DNA from: CAIYZT01 sp031385445
GTDB taxonomy: Bacteria; Pseudomonadota; Alphaproteobacteria; Rhodobacterales; Rhodobacteraceae
Direction: 5' to 3'
DNA: 64,000 nt
NCBI GenBank assembly: GCA_031385445.1
Contig: JANNBM010000018.1
Span: forward strand, 37,052-101,051
The position numbers and the translations under genes were made by a program. The notes under the pieces were generated by a model. It had not been told where the DNA came from. It saw only the letters and a program-made list of their open reading frames with translations, and ran no database searches. The first letter of the stretch is position 1, and the number at the start of each line of letters is the position of its first letter. Below are positions 43,341-52,500 of this stretch, piece by piece.

Positions 43341-44042
43341 TTAAGGGCAGGACTGCGCGTCTTGTGCGACCTCTGGGGCCTCCGGGGTCGCAACGGTTTT
43401 GCGCCGCGTTCCGTCCAGCGTGATGCGTTTTACCTCGGAAGGCGCCTGCGTGCATTCGGCGGCGATTTCGGTGGTTGCAAGTGCGGTCGTTTGCGCGTTG
43501 GGCAATGTGACAGGTGTTTCACCGATCGGAATGTAGTCCCCGCGAACATACAAGGTGTTTGGCACGGCATTCAGCGTGATCTGCGCGGCGTATTCGGGCG
43601 AAAACAGCGTTTGCATGACCTGCGGCGCCCAGAAAAACAGATTGTGAAAACCGCACACCATCAAAACCACGCCCGCGCTTTGCATTGCTTTGTGGGTTTT
43701 GCTGGTCAGCCGGAACAGTTTCGACAAAGCAAAGGCCACGCAGATGCCCACGAAGGCCGAAAGAAGCATTTCGAGCGTCGCATCAGGCATGGCGCTGGGC
43801 CCGCTCATCAGAAGAAAGCGGGCATAGTGGCCCAAGGCTGCCGCCACCATGCCAAGCACGAAGGCTCCGATCAGGGAGGCGGGATGCTTGGCGTTACCGG
43901 CCAATTCACGCGCCCGTGCCGCCTGTATCGGCTGCTTGCGCTCGTGCACAAAACTTTCGTCAAGTCCGACCATGATGACCGAACGGCCCCGATTGGCCTG
44001 AACCCGCGCCAAACGGTCCAGATAGTCATCACTCGTTGTCAT
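43341..44042 (-). CDS. Hypothetical membrane protein
   Basis: 233 residues with three probable transmembrane helices (about 57-81, 88-110, 118-142) between a soluble N-terminal segment (LARVQANRGRSVIMVG) and a C-terminal tail of about 90 residues (NTLYVRGDYIPIGETPVT; ECTQAPSEVKRITLDG). I do not recognise a characterised family. It precedes secE on the opposite strand, with the promoter of the secE unit in the 164-bp gap. Confidence 0.7.
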   Translation of the reverse strand: MTTSDDYLDRLARVQANRGRSVIMVGLDESFVHERKQPIQAARARELAGNAKHPASLIGAFVLGMVAAALGHYARFLLMSGPSAMPDATLEMLLSAFVGICVAFALSKLFRLTSKTHKAMQSAGVVLMVCGFHNLFFWAPQVMQTLFSPEYAAQITLNAVPNTLYVRGDYIPIGETPVTLPNAQTTALATTEIAAECTQAPSEVKRITLDGTRRKTVATPEAPEVAQDAQSCP

Positions 44043-44206
44043 TTGGTCTTTGCCCCGGCAGTGTCGATCAGACCTTCGCAGCGGGCGGTGGCGGAAATGC
44101 GGCGCGCCAAAGGCAAAGGCATGTAACGGGCCGCCAAATGGCTTGAATTCTGGCGTTCAAGCGCGTATCTGGCCCACGAAGCCTTAATTGTCTGGAATTC
44201 TCAAAG

Positions 44207-44401
44207 ATGGCCAACACAACGCCTGCGCAGTTTCTGCAACAAGTCCGCACCGAGGTCAGCAAAGTGGTCTGGCCGACGCGGCGCGAGGTGGTTTTGACCA
44301 CGATCATGGTGTTCATCATGGCCGCGCTGACGGCGACTTTCTTTTCGCTGGTCGATGTCGTGATCCGCTTTGGGCTTAGCACGGTTCTGAACGGGTTCTG
44401 A
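44207..44401 (+). CDS. secE: Preprotein translocase subunit SecE
   Basis: 64 residues, the short single-helix form usual in alphaproteobacteria. FLQQVRTEVSKVVWPTRRE is the conserved amphipathic segment and the helix spans about residues 31-60. It clamps SecY in the inner-membrane Sec channel. Unlike the usual layout, it is separated from nusG by a strong intrinsic terminator. Confidence 0.95.
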   Translation: MANTTPAQFLQQVRTEVSKVVWPTRREVVLTTIMVFIMAALTATFFSLVDVVIRFGLSTVLNGF

Positions 44402-44489
44402 ATTCGGCGCGCCAGCAGGGCGATGCCACCAAAAACGCTTGAAATTCCGGCATGTGCGGGCTATCCCCCGCCCAAACCAGACAAGACCG

Positions 44490-44526
44490 GCGCGCAACGA
44501 TTCGAGTTGCGCGCTGTTTTTTATTC
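44490..44526 (+). terminator. Intrinsic terminator between secE and nusG
   Basis: GCGCGCAAC (44490-44498) pairs perfectly with GTTGCGCGC (44506-44514) around GATTCGA and is followed by TGTTTTTTATT. This is a textbook hairpin with a T6 run, 88 bases after secE and 76 before nusG. Confidence 0.85.
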
Positions 44527-44601
44527 GGTGACGGCGGGATAACCGCAGGTAAAGACACAGATTTTCGGGCGATGTGCCTGAACACGAAGGATGGACGAGG
44601 C

Positions 44602-45132
44602 ATGGCCAAGCGTTGGTATTCGGTAAGCGTTCTCTCGAACTTCGAGAAGAAAGTGGCCGAGCAGATCCGGACTGCCGTGGCCGAAGCCGGTCTTGGCGAC
44701 GAGATCGAAGAAGTGCTGGTGCCCACCGAAGAGGTGATGGAAGTCCGCCGCGGCAAAAAGGTGGTGTCTGAACGTCGCTTCATGCCGGGCTATGTTCTGG
44801 TGCGTATGGAGATGAGCAGCCAAGGCTATCATCTGATTTCCTCGATCAACCGCGTGACGGGATTTCTGGGCCCGCAAGGCAAACCGATGCCGATGCGCGA
44901 CGCCGAAGTGAACACGATCCTGCACCGCGTCGAAGAAGGTCTGGAAGCGCCGCGCAACCTGATCCGCTTTGAGATCGGCGAAAAAGTCAAAGTGTCGGAT
45001 GGCCCGTTCGAAGGCTTTGACGGCATGGTCGAGGAAGTGGACGAGGGCCATTCGCGGCTGAAAGTGTCCGTCTCGATCTTTGGGCGCGCGACGCCCGTGG
45101 AATTGGAATTCACCCAGGTCACCAAACTTTGA
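44602..45132 (+). CDS. nusG: Transcription termination/antitermination factor NusG
   Basis: 176 residues with the NGN domain (WYSVSVLSNFEKKVAEQIR; MPGYVLVRMEM) and KOW domain (KVSDGPFEGFDGMVEEV). It binds RNA polymerase and links it to Rho or ribosomes. ATG 44602 gives the standard MAKRWY start; the open frame extends upstream into the secE-nusG gap without a ribosome-binding site. A separate promoter downstream of the 44490 terminator is likely. Confidence 0.95.
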   Translation: MAKRWYSVSVLSNFEKKVAEQIRTAVAEAGLGDEIEEVLVPTEEVMEVRRGKKVVSERRFMPGYVLVRMEMSSQGYHLISSINRVTGFLGPQGKPMPMRDAEVNTILHRVEEGLEAPRNLIRFEIGEKVKVSDGPFEGFDGMVEEVDEGHSRLKVSVSIFGRATPVELEFTQVTKL

Positions 45133-45230
45133 TCTGAGTGCATCGCGTGGGAGGGGAGCGCGGGCAGATGCCCGTGACGAACCGAACCACTAAACCGCGC
45201 CCTGTGGCGCCGTGACAAAGGAGAGGCCAG

Positions 45231-45683
45231 ATGGCCAAGAAGATTATCGGCAGCTTGAAGCTGCAAGTTAAAGCGGGTCAAGCAAACCCGTCCCCACCGG
45301 TCGGCCCGGCCCTGGGTCAGCGCGGCCTGAACATCATGGCTTTCGTCAAAGAGTTCAACGCCAAGACCGCTGACTCGCCGCTCGGCACGCCGACCCCGGT
45401 GATCATCACCTACTATCAGGACAAGTCGTTCAGCCTTGAATTCAAGACGCCTCCGGCTGCGTTCCTGATCAAGCAGGCCGCCGGTCTGCCGCTGGTCGGC
45501 AAGCGCAACCGCGCCAAGGGTTCGGTCAAGCCGGGCCGTGAAGTGGCCGGTTCGATCACGGCGGCATCGGTTCGCAAGATCGCCGAAACCAAGATGAAAG
45601 ACCTTAACGCCAACACGATCGAAGCGGCGATGAGCATCATTCTGGGCTCGGCACGCTCCTGCGGCATCGAAGTGAAGGGCTAA
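45231..45683 (+). CDS. rplK: 50S ribosomal protein L11
   Basis: 150 residues. The N-terminal NPSPPVGPALGQRGLNIM and C-terminal rRNA-binding domain are complete. It binds 23S rRNA at the GTPase-associated centre. ATG 45231 follows AAAGGAGAGG. It is co-transcribed with rplA, which starts 4 bases later. Confidence 0.97.
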   Translation: MAKKIIGSLKLQVKAGQANPSPPVGPALGQRGLNIMAFVKEFNAKTADSPLGTPTPVIITYYQDKSFSLEFKTPPAAFLIKQAAGLPLVGKRNRAKGSVKPGREVAGSITAASVRKIAETKMKDLNANTIEAAMSIILGSARSCGIEVKG

Positions 45684-45687
45684 GATC

Positions 45688-46386
45688 ATGACAAAAATTG
45701 CAAAGCGCGTCGTCAAGGCGCAAGAGGCCTTTGTCGGCAAGATGCTGATTTCGGTCGAAGATGCGGTCGCGCTGATCAAAGGCGCGGCGTCGGCCAAGTT
45801 CGACGAAACGCTGGAAATCGCGATGAATCTGGGCGTTGATCCACGTCACGCCGATCAGATGGTGCGCGGCGTGGTTCAGTTGCCGAACGGCACGGGCAAA
45901 ACCGTGCGCGTGGCCGTGTTCGCCCGCGGCGTGAAGGCAGACGAGGCCAAGGCCGCGGGTGCCGACATCGTTGGCGCCGAAGACCTGCTGGAAATCATCC
46001 AAGGTGGCAAGCTCGACTTTGATCGGTGCATTGCGACGCCGGACATGATGCCGCTGGTGGGCCGTTTGGGCAAAATCCTCGGCCCGCGCAACCTGATGCC
46101 GAACCCCAAGGTCGGCACCGTGACGATGGACGTGAAAACGGCTGTTGCGGCGGCAAAGGGCGGCGAAGTGCAGTTCAAGGTCGAGAAGGCTGGCGTGATC
46201 CATGCCGGTATCGGCAAAGTGTCGTTCTCGGACGCGAAGCTGGCCGAAAACGTGCGCGCGTTTGTTGATGCCGTCACCCGTGCAAAGCCTGCCGGTGCCA
46301 AGGGTTCTTATCTGAAAAAGGTCTCGCTGGCCTCGACGATGGGTCCGGGCGTTTCGGTTGATCTGACTTCGGCCACCGCCAAGTGA
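45688..46386 (+). CDS. rplA: 50S ribosomal protein L1
   Basis: 232 residues with the L1 hallmark NLMPNPKVGTVT and the flanking two-domain fold. L1 forms the mobile stalk and in many bacteria represses its own operon. A strong terminator follows at 46435, so the L11-L1 unit is separate from L10-L12 here. Confidence 0.97.
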   Translation: MTKIAKRVVKAQEAFVGKMLISVEDAVALIKGAASAKFDETLEIAMNLGVDPRHADQMVRGVVQLPNGTGKTVRVAVFARGVKADEAKAAGADIVGAEDLLEIIQGGKLDFDRCIATPDMMPLVGRLGKILGPRNLMPNPKVGTVTMDVKTAVAAAKGGEVQFKVEKAGVIHAGIGKVSFSDAKLAENVRAFVDAVTRAKPAGAKGSYLKKVSLASTMGPGVSVDLTSATAK

Positions 46387-46434
46387 TCTGACCCTTGCCA
46401 CGAACGGGGCGAGTCAATTTCACCACAGTTCTGC

Positions 46435-46466
46435 AAAACGGCTGCCCTCGGGTGGCCGTTTTTCTT
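46435..46466 (+). terminator. Intrinsic terminator after rplA
   Basis: AAAACGGC (46435-46442) pairs with GCCGTTTT (46455-46462), running into a TTTC tail. It closes the rplKA unit ahead of the inserted glycan-type genes. Confidence 0.8.
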
Positions 46467-46538
46467 GTCTAACGGTCCGTATCCTGCCTAAGATCGGTTC
46501 AAACAGACATCAGATCTGTTCCGAGCAGGAGAATAACC

Positions 46539-47276
46539 ATGGATAACCGTGATATGCGGCAGCTGAAGCGTCGGCTGCCTGCGGACGTTTTGGAAAAGGT
46601 TGCCAGCACCGAGGTCATCCAAACGGATGATATGCGGCTATTCCGTTATGGGGCGGATGGGGTGTTTGATCTGGATCTGTACCGCCGGCTTCAAACCGAA
46701 GCGAACAAGATGAAGATCGAAAATCAGTGGGTTCCGGAAGGCCACATTGAAATTCTGGCCAACTACATTCGCGCGGCAGGCGCACGGCCCAGAAAAGGCA
46801 TTTGTCACGGCACCCGGCGCGGCAATGAACAGATGTGGTTCCGCAAGCATTTGCCGGCGGGCGCCGAGGTGATCGGCACCGAAATTTCCGATACCGCCAC
46901 CGACTTTCCGCACACCATTCAATGGGATTTCCACGAGGTTGACCCGGCTTGGGTTGGCAAGATTGGCGTTGTCTATTCCAACTCATGGGACCACGCCCAT
47001 GACCCGGAGCGGGCTTTTGCGGGATGGGCCAGCTGCCTGAACAAGGGCGGTTTCTTGATGCTTGATCATGGCTGGAATTACCAGCCCGACCGGGTGTCCG
47101 CGATGGACCCTTTCGGGATTTCCGAGGCTGGACTGGTCAAAATGCTGAACCGGGTGTGCGGCCACGTCGGGCAGGTGGTCGATGTGATCGAGGGCGGCAA
47201 ACACCGGACTAAGATGATCCGCACGATCATCTTTCGCGCGCACAGTGCCGCGCCCGTAAAAACGGCGGCGCATTGA
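46539..47276 (+). CDS. SAM-dependent methyltransferase-like protein
   Basis: 245 residues. A Rossmann-like core starts at about residue 85 (GICHGTRRGNEQMWFRKH, then AEVIGTEISDTATDFPHT), followed by VVYSNSWDHAHDPERAFAGW, a class I methyltransferase pattern with a divergent glycine loop. Its location beside a DUF616 glycosyltransferase suggests sugar or lipid methylation rather than ribosome modification. ATG 46539 has an AGGAG ribosome-binding site. The pair interrupts the usual rplA-rplJ junction. Confidence 0.7.
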   Translation: MDNRDMRQLKRRLPADVLEKVASTEVIQTDDMRLFRYGADGVFDLDLYRRLQTEANKMKIENQWVPEGHIEILANYIRAAGARPRKGICHGTRRGNEQMWFRKHLPAGAEVIGTEISDTATDFPHTIQWDFHEVDPAWVGKIGVVYSNSWDHAHDPERAFAGWASCLNKGGFLMLDHGWNYQPDRVSAMDPFGISEAGLVKMLNRVCGHVGQVVDVIEGGKHRTKMIRTIIFRAHSAAPVKTAAH

Positions 47277-47289
47277 CGGGTCACCATCG

Positions 47290-48063
47290 ATGCATCCTTT
47301 CCCTCAACCCCTCGGTGTTGTCGCGGCCCCGTTCAGCCCAAAAGTGGTCGTCTACTCGTGCTACTTCGGCCAATATGAACCCTTCAATGCCAAGGCTACG
47401 GGGCCGGGCGACGGCTATGACCGTGTCGTTCTGAGCGATCAGGCGATTGTTTCTGCGGGCATTCGGTTTACCGCGTTGCCAGACAGCGATGGCACCGCCA
47501 CCACACGCTCTCGGCTTGCGAAAATCTGCCCACACCAGTTCTTTCCGGAATACGACTGGGCGATCTATATCGACAACAGTGCCTCATTGCTGATCCATCC
47601 TTTTGATATCATTTCTGAAATAGTGGCGGCTCAGGGCGAGGCTGCGCCCGCAGGTCGCTATCTTTTCCCCCATCGGCGGCGCACCTGTTCTTATCGTGAG
47701 GCGCGGTTGTGCATGAAAAAAGGCCGCATCCCGCGCGCCGATTTTCGCCGCCAGACACGGCACTATCTGGACGCGGGCTTTCCAAAGGATCACGGGCTTT
47801 ATGTGAACACGATGATGGTGCAAAAAATGGGTGATCCGGCCACCGACGCTTTCAATGACGCCTGGTATCAGCATTTCACCGAATTTTCGCAGCGCGATCA
47901 GATTTCCTTGCCGTTCATGCTTTGGCAGGAAAATTATCCTGTGCGTTTGATGCCGCAAACCCTTTCTGATCTGGCCCAGTGGCCAATGTTCAAAAAGTTC
48001 CGCCGGGTGCAGTTTCAGTCGGCCCAAAGGGCGCGGGCGGCCAAACGGCTTGCACTCGCCTGA
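47290..48063 (+). CDS. DUF616-type glycosyltransferase-like protein
   Basis: 257 residues. VVVYSCYFGQYEPF at the start, YDWAIYIDNSASLLIHP in the middle (nucleotide-sugar acid residue) and FSQRDQISLPFMLW near the end match the DUF616/TOD1-type glycosyltransferase family. It starts 13 bases after the methyltransferase stop, so the two are probably co-transcribed. A terminator follows at 48157. The role is inferred as decoration of a surface glycan. Confidence 0.72.
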   Translation: MHPFPQPLGVVAAPFSPKVVVYSCYFGQYEPFNAKATGPGDGYDRVVLSDQAIVSAGIRFTALPDSDGTATTRSRLAKICPHQFFPEYDWAIYIDNSASLLIHPFDIISEIVAAQGEAAPAGRYLFPHRRRTCSYREARLCMKKGRIPRADFRRQTRHYLDAGFPKDHGLYVNTMMVQKMGDPATDAFNDAWYQHFTEFSQRDQISLPFMLWQENYPVRLMPQTLSDLAQWPMFKKFRRVQFQSAQRARAAKRLALA

Positions 48064-48156
48064 TCATTTCCCGCCCTATTTGGTCGTCTTGACCATTTGG
48101 CGTGATTTTGGGGTTGGAATTCCGGTCCGCAGAGACTAACTACCGCTCAGCAGCAA

Positions 48157-48189
48157 GGGGCGCGATTCGTCGCGCCCCCTGTTGTTTTT
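48157..48189 (+). terminator. Intrinsic terminator after the DUF616 gene
   Basis: GGGGCGCGA (48157-48165) pairs perfectly with TCGCGCCCC (48170-48178) over a TTCG tetraloop; a T5 run ends at 48189. Confidence 0.75.
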
Positions 48190-48285
48190 CGTCCGAGACG
48201 GTGGGTTGCTGGTCAAACAGCGTTAATTCCTGCCTGAGACGGGATCAGACCTGATCTTCCTGGGGGTCACTCCTTGGGCGCGGAT

Positions 48286-48351
48286 GGCTCAGTCCCGTAA
48301 GGACCCGTGTACCGGAATTTCCGGTGCGAATGAGCCGGGGGCATGTCCCCC
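48286..48351 (+). ncRNA. Ribosomal protein L10-type mRNA leader (three-way junction)
   Basis: An outer stem GGCTCA (48286-48291) with TGAGCC (48331-48336) encloses two hairpins, GTCC/GGAC (48292-48304) and ACCGG/CCGGT (48311-48325). A GGGGG/CCCCC hairpin (48337-48351) follows just before the ribosome-binding site. The layout fits the L10-(L12) binding leader that represses rplJL translation in many bacteria. The fold is drawn by eye. Confidence 0.55.
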
Positions 48352-48368
48352 AAACTTGGAGTGAAACT

Positions 48369-48884
48369 GTGGATAGAGCCCAAAAAGAGAAAGTGGTCGC
48401 CGATCTGGACCAAATCTTCGCAAGCTCTGGCGTGGTTGTGGTAGCACACTACGTAGGTATGACCGTTGCACAGATGCAGGACCTGCGCGCAAAAATGCGC
48501 GAAGTAGGCGGGTCCGTACGCGTTGCCAAGAACAAGCTCGCCAAAATCGCCCTTGATGGGAAGCCCGGTGTTAAGATGGGCAACCTTTTGACGGGGATGA
48601 CTGTACTCGCTTACTCGGATGACCCTGTGGCTGCGGCCAAGGTTGCCGAGGCCTATGCCAAGGGGAACGACAAGTTCGTCATCCTGGGCGGGGCAATGGG
48701 CGATACGGTTCTGGATACGGCTGGTGTCAAAGCTGTCGCCTCGCTGCCATCGCGTGAAGAGCTTATCGCTCAGATCGTCGGCATGATCGGGTCGCCAGCG
48801 TCGAGCCTCGCCGCTGCCATTGGCGCGCCTGCTGCGAACATCGCAAGCATCCTTTCGACCATCGAGGAAAAGGCAGCTGCCTGA
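48369..48884 (+). CDS. rplJ: 50S ribosomal protein L10
   Basis: 171 residues. GTG 48369 gives the standard MDRAQKEKVVADL start and is preceded by GGAG 7 bases upstream; an in-frame ATG at 48324 lies inside the leader fold and is rejected. L10 anchors the L7/L12 dimers on the ribosome and is usually the translational repressor of its own mRNA. Confidence 0.95.
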   Translation: MDRAQKEKVVADLDQIFASSGVVVVAHYVGMTVAQMQDLRAKMREVGGSVRVAKNKLAKIALDGKPGVKMGNLLTGMTVLAYSDDPVAAAKVAEAYAKGNDKFVILGGAMGDTVLDTAGVKAVASLPSREELIAQIVGMIGSPASSLAAAIGAPAANIASILSTIEEKAAA

Positions 48885-48945
48885 TCCTGACCTGCGTGGG
48901 ACATCCCCATCGCGTTGGAACCCTTTAACCTAACGGAATGAGCAA

Positions 48946-49320
48946 ATGGCTGATCTGAACAAACTCGCCGAAGAAATCGTCGGTCTGACCCTCCTGCAAG
49001 CGCAGGAACTGAAGACCATCCTGAAGGACAAGTATGGCATCGAGCCGGCAGCTGGTGGCGCCGTCATGATGGCTGCTGGTCCGGCTGCTGCTGCGGCACC
49101 TGTCGAAGAGCAGACGGAATTTGATGTTGTGCTGACCGAAGCTGGTCCGAACAAAATCAACGTCATCAAGGAAGTCCGCACCATCACCGGTCTGGGCCTG
49201 AAAGAAGCCAAGGACCTCGTTGAGGCCGGCGGCAAAGTGAAAGAAGGCGTCACGAAAGCTGACGCTGAAGGCTTCAAGAAAACCCTGGAAGCCGCTGGCG
49301 CCAAGGTTGAGCTGAAGTAA
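48946..49320 (+). CDS. rplL: 50S ribosomal protein L7/L12
   Basis: 124 residues with the N-terminal dimer domain, an Ala-rich hinge (AAGPAAAAAPVEEQ) and the C-terminal factor-binding domain (EVRTITGLGLKEAKDLVE). It recruits translation GTPases. It lies 61 bases after rplJ in the same transcript. Confidence 0.97.
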   Translation: MADLNKLAEEIVGLTLLQAQELKTILKDKYGIEPAAGGAVMMAAGPAAAAAPVEEQTEFDVVLTEAGPNKINVIKEVRTITGLGLKEAKDLVEAGGKVKEGVTKADAEGFKKTLEAAGAKVELK

Positions 49321-49363
49321 TTCAGGCCGGAGCGGCGCAAAGCCGTTCCGCCATAAGACATCG

Positions 49364-49395
49364 AACTGGGCCCGGGGGAAACTCCGGCCCAGTTT
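49364..49395 (+). terminator. Attenuator hairpin between rplL and rpoB
   Basis: AACTGGGCC (49364-49372) pairs with GGCCCAGTT (49386-49394); the T tract is short. A partial terminator here is usual and sets the ratio of ribosomal protein to RNA polymerase transcripts. Confidence 0.6.
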
Positions 49396-49584
49396 ATCGC
49401 GTCTGAACTGCCTCTTGGCACCTGCTTTTGCGAAAGCCGGTTCCAAGGTGCGGTGATGGGTTCGGGAGCTGCCTGACGGGACAGGTGGCATGAATAGAAC
49501 CCTCAAAGCCCTCTCGCCAAGCGGCGTGCCCCTGTGCCCGGCAGGACGCGCGTCGGCGAAAAAAGAAGAAAGGTTACGATCAAC

Positions 49585-52500
49585 ATGGCGCAAGCTTACG
49601 TTGGCCAGAAGCGGATCCGTCGTTATTTCGGCAAAATTCGCGAAGTTCTGGACATGCCGAACCTGATTGAGGTTCAGAAATCCTCCTATGATCTGTTCTT
49701 GCGGTCGGGCGACAGCCCCAAACCGCTTGACGGCGAGGGCATCCAAGGCACGTTCCAGTCGGTGTTCCCGATCAAGGACTTTAACGAAACCGCGGTGCTC
49801 GAGTTCGTCAAGTACGAGCTGGAAAAGCCCAAATATGACGTGGACGAGTGCCAGTCGCGCGACATGACCTATGCGGCGCCGTTGAAGGTGACGCTGCGGC
49901 TGATCGTGTTTGATGTCGATGAAACCACCGGCGCGCGGTCGGTCAAGGACATCAAGGAACAAGACGTTTACATGGGCGACATGCCCTTGATGACCCACAA
50001 CGGCACCTTCGTTGTGAACGGCACCGAGCGGGTTATCGTTTCGCAGATGCACCGCTCTCCGGGCGTGTTCTTTGACCATGACAAGGGCAAGACCCATTCC
50101 TCGGGCAAGCTTTTGTTCGCTTGCCGGATCATTCCGTACCGCGGCTCCTGGCTCGATTTCGAGTTTGACGCCAAGGACATCGTGTTTGCGCGCATCGACC
50201 GCCGCCGCAAGCTGCCGGTCACCACGCTGCTTTACGCGCTGGGCATGGACCAGGAAGGCATCATGGATGCCTATTATGAGACGATCAATTTCCACCATGT
50301 GAAAAACAAGGGCTGGGTCACCAAATTCTTCCCGTCCCGCGTGTCCGGCACCCGTCCGACCTATGATCTGGTCGACGCGGCCACCGGCGAAGTGATCCTG
50401 AAGGCTGGCGAGAAAGCCACGCCGCGGATGGTCAAGAAGTGGAAAGACGACGCTTCGGTCACCGAGCTTCTGGTGCCTTTCGATCACATCCTTGGCCGTT
50501 ACATCGCCAAGGACATCATCAACGAGCAGACCGGCGAAATCTGGGCTGAGGCGGGTGACGAGCTGACGATGGATTATGACCGCGATGGTGCGCCCAAAGG
50601 CGGCACGGTCAAACTGCTGGTCGATCAGGGCATCACCGACATTCCGGTTCTCGACATCGACAATATCAACGTCGGCCCCTACATCCGTAACACGATGGCG
50701 GCAGACAAGAACATGGGCCGCGACACCGCGCTGATGGACATCTACCGCGTCATGCGCCCCGGCGAGCCGCCGACGGTCGAAGCCGCAAGTCAGATGTTCG
50801 ACACGCTGTTCTTTGACAGCGAGCGCTATGATCTGTCGGCCGTTGGCCGCGTGAAAATGAACATGCGTCTTGATCTTGGCCGCCCGGACACCCAGCGCAC
50901 GCTGGACCGCGCCGATATCGTCGCCTGCATCAAGGCCCTGACCGAACTGCGCGATGGCAAGGGCGAGATTGACGACATCGACCACCTTGGCAACCGCCGG
51001 GTGCGCTCGGTCGGCGAATTGATGGAAAACCAGTACCGCGTTGGTCTGCTGCGCATGGAGCGCGCGATCAAAGAGCGGATGTCGTCGGTGGAAATCGACA
51101 CGATCATGCCTCAAGACCTGATCAACGCCAAACCGGCAGCGGCGGCGGTGCGTGAATTCTTCGGCTCTTCGCAGCTGTCGCAGTTCATGGACCAAACCAA
51201 CCCGCTGTCCGAAGTGACGCACAAGCGCCGCCTTTCCGCCCTCGGGCCGGGCGGTCTTACGCGCGAGCGTGCAGGTTTCGAAGTGCGCGACGTTCACCCG
51301 ACTCACTATGGCCGGATGTGCCCGATTGAAACGCCAGAAGGCCAGAACATCGGCCTGATCAACTCGCTGGCGACTTTTGCCCGCGTGAACAAGTATGGTT
51401 TCATTGAAACACCGTACCGCAAGGTGATCGACGGCAAGGTGACGGACGAGGTCATCTATATGTCCGCGACCGAGGAAATGCGCCACACCGTGGCGCAGGC
51501 CAACGCCGCGCAGGATGCCGAGGGCCGCTTTACCGACGATCTGATTTCGTCGCGAAAAGCCGGTGATTTCATGCTGAACCCGCCGGATGCGATCGATTTG
51601 ATCGACGTCTCGCCGAAGCAGCTGGTTTCGGTTGCCGCCTCTTTGATCCCTTTCCTTGAAAACGACGACGCCAACCGCGCCTTGATGGGCTCGAACATGC
51701 AGCGTCAGGCGGTTCCGCTGTTGCAATCGGACGCGCCTTTTGTGGGCACCGGGATTGAAGCCGTGGTTGCGCGGGACAGTGGGGCGGCCATCATGGCCCG
51801 CCGTGCGGGCGTGATCGATCAGGTTGACGCCACCCGCATCGTGGTGCGCGCCACCGAGATGCTGGACCCCGGTGAGCCGGGCGTTGACATCTACCGTCTG
51901 CGCAAATTCAAGCGCTCCAACCAATCGTCCTGCATCAACCAGCGTCCGCTGGTGAATGTCGGCGACGTGGTGATGCGCGGCGAAGTGGTGGCCGACGGCC
52001 CCTGCACCGACATGGGCGAGCTGGCCCTTGGCCGGAACGTGGTTGTCGCGTTCATGCCGTGGAATGGCTATAACTACGAAGACTCCATCCTGATTTCCGA
52101 ACGCATTCTGCGCGACGACGTGTTCACCTCGATCCATATCGAAGAATACGAAGTGGCGGCCCGCGATACGAAACTGGGGCCAGAGGAGATTACCCGCGAC
52201 ATCCCGAACGTTGGTGAAGAAGCGCTGCGCAACCTCGACGAGGCGGGCATCGTTTACATCGGCGCCGAGGTTCAGCCGGGCGATATCCTCGTTGGAAAGA
52301 TCACGCCAAAGGGCGAAAGCCCGATGACGCCGGAAGAAAAGCTGCTGCGCGCCATCTTTGGCGAAAAGGCATCGGATGTGCGCGACACCTCGCTGCGTCT
52401 GCCGCCCGGCGCGTTTGGCACGATTGTCGAAGTGCGGGTGTTCAACCGTCACGGCGTCGAAAAAGACGAACGTGCGGTGCAAATCGAGCGTGAAGAAGTG

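Larger units (their letters stand above)
48064..48368 (+). promoter_or_regulatory. rplJ upstream region: terminator, promoter space and L10-type leader
   Basis: 305 bp without a gene. In order it has the terminator at 48157-48189, about 90 bp that should include the rplJL promoter, and the folded leader at 48286-48351. Confidence 0.6.

Noticed and set aside
44043..44206. tRNA-Trp before secE, as in many bacteria
   Set aside because: No cloverleaf or GTTCRA T-loop is present in this gap.
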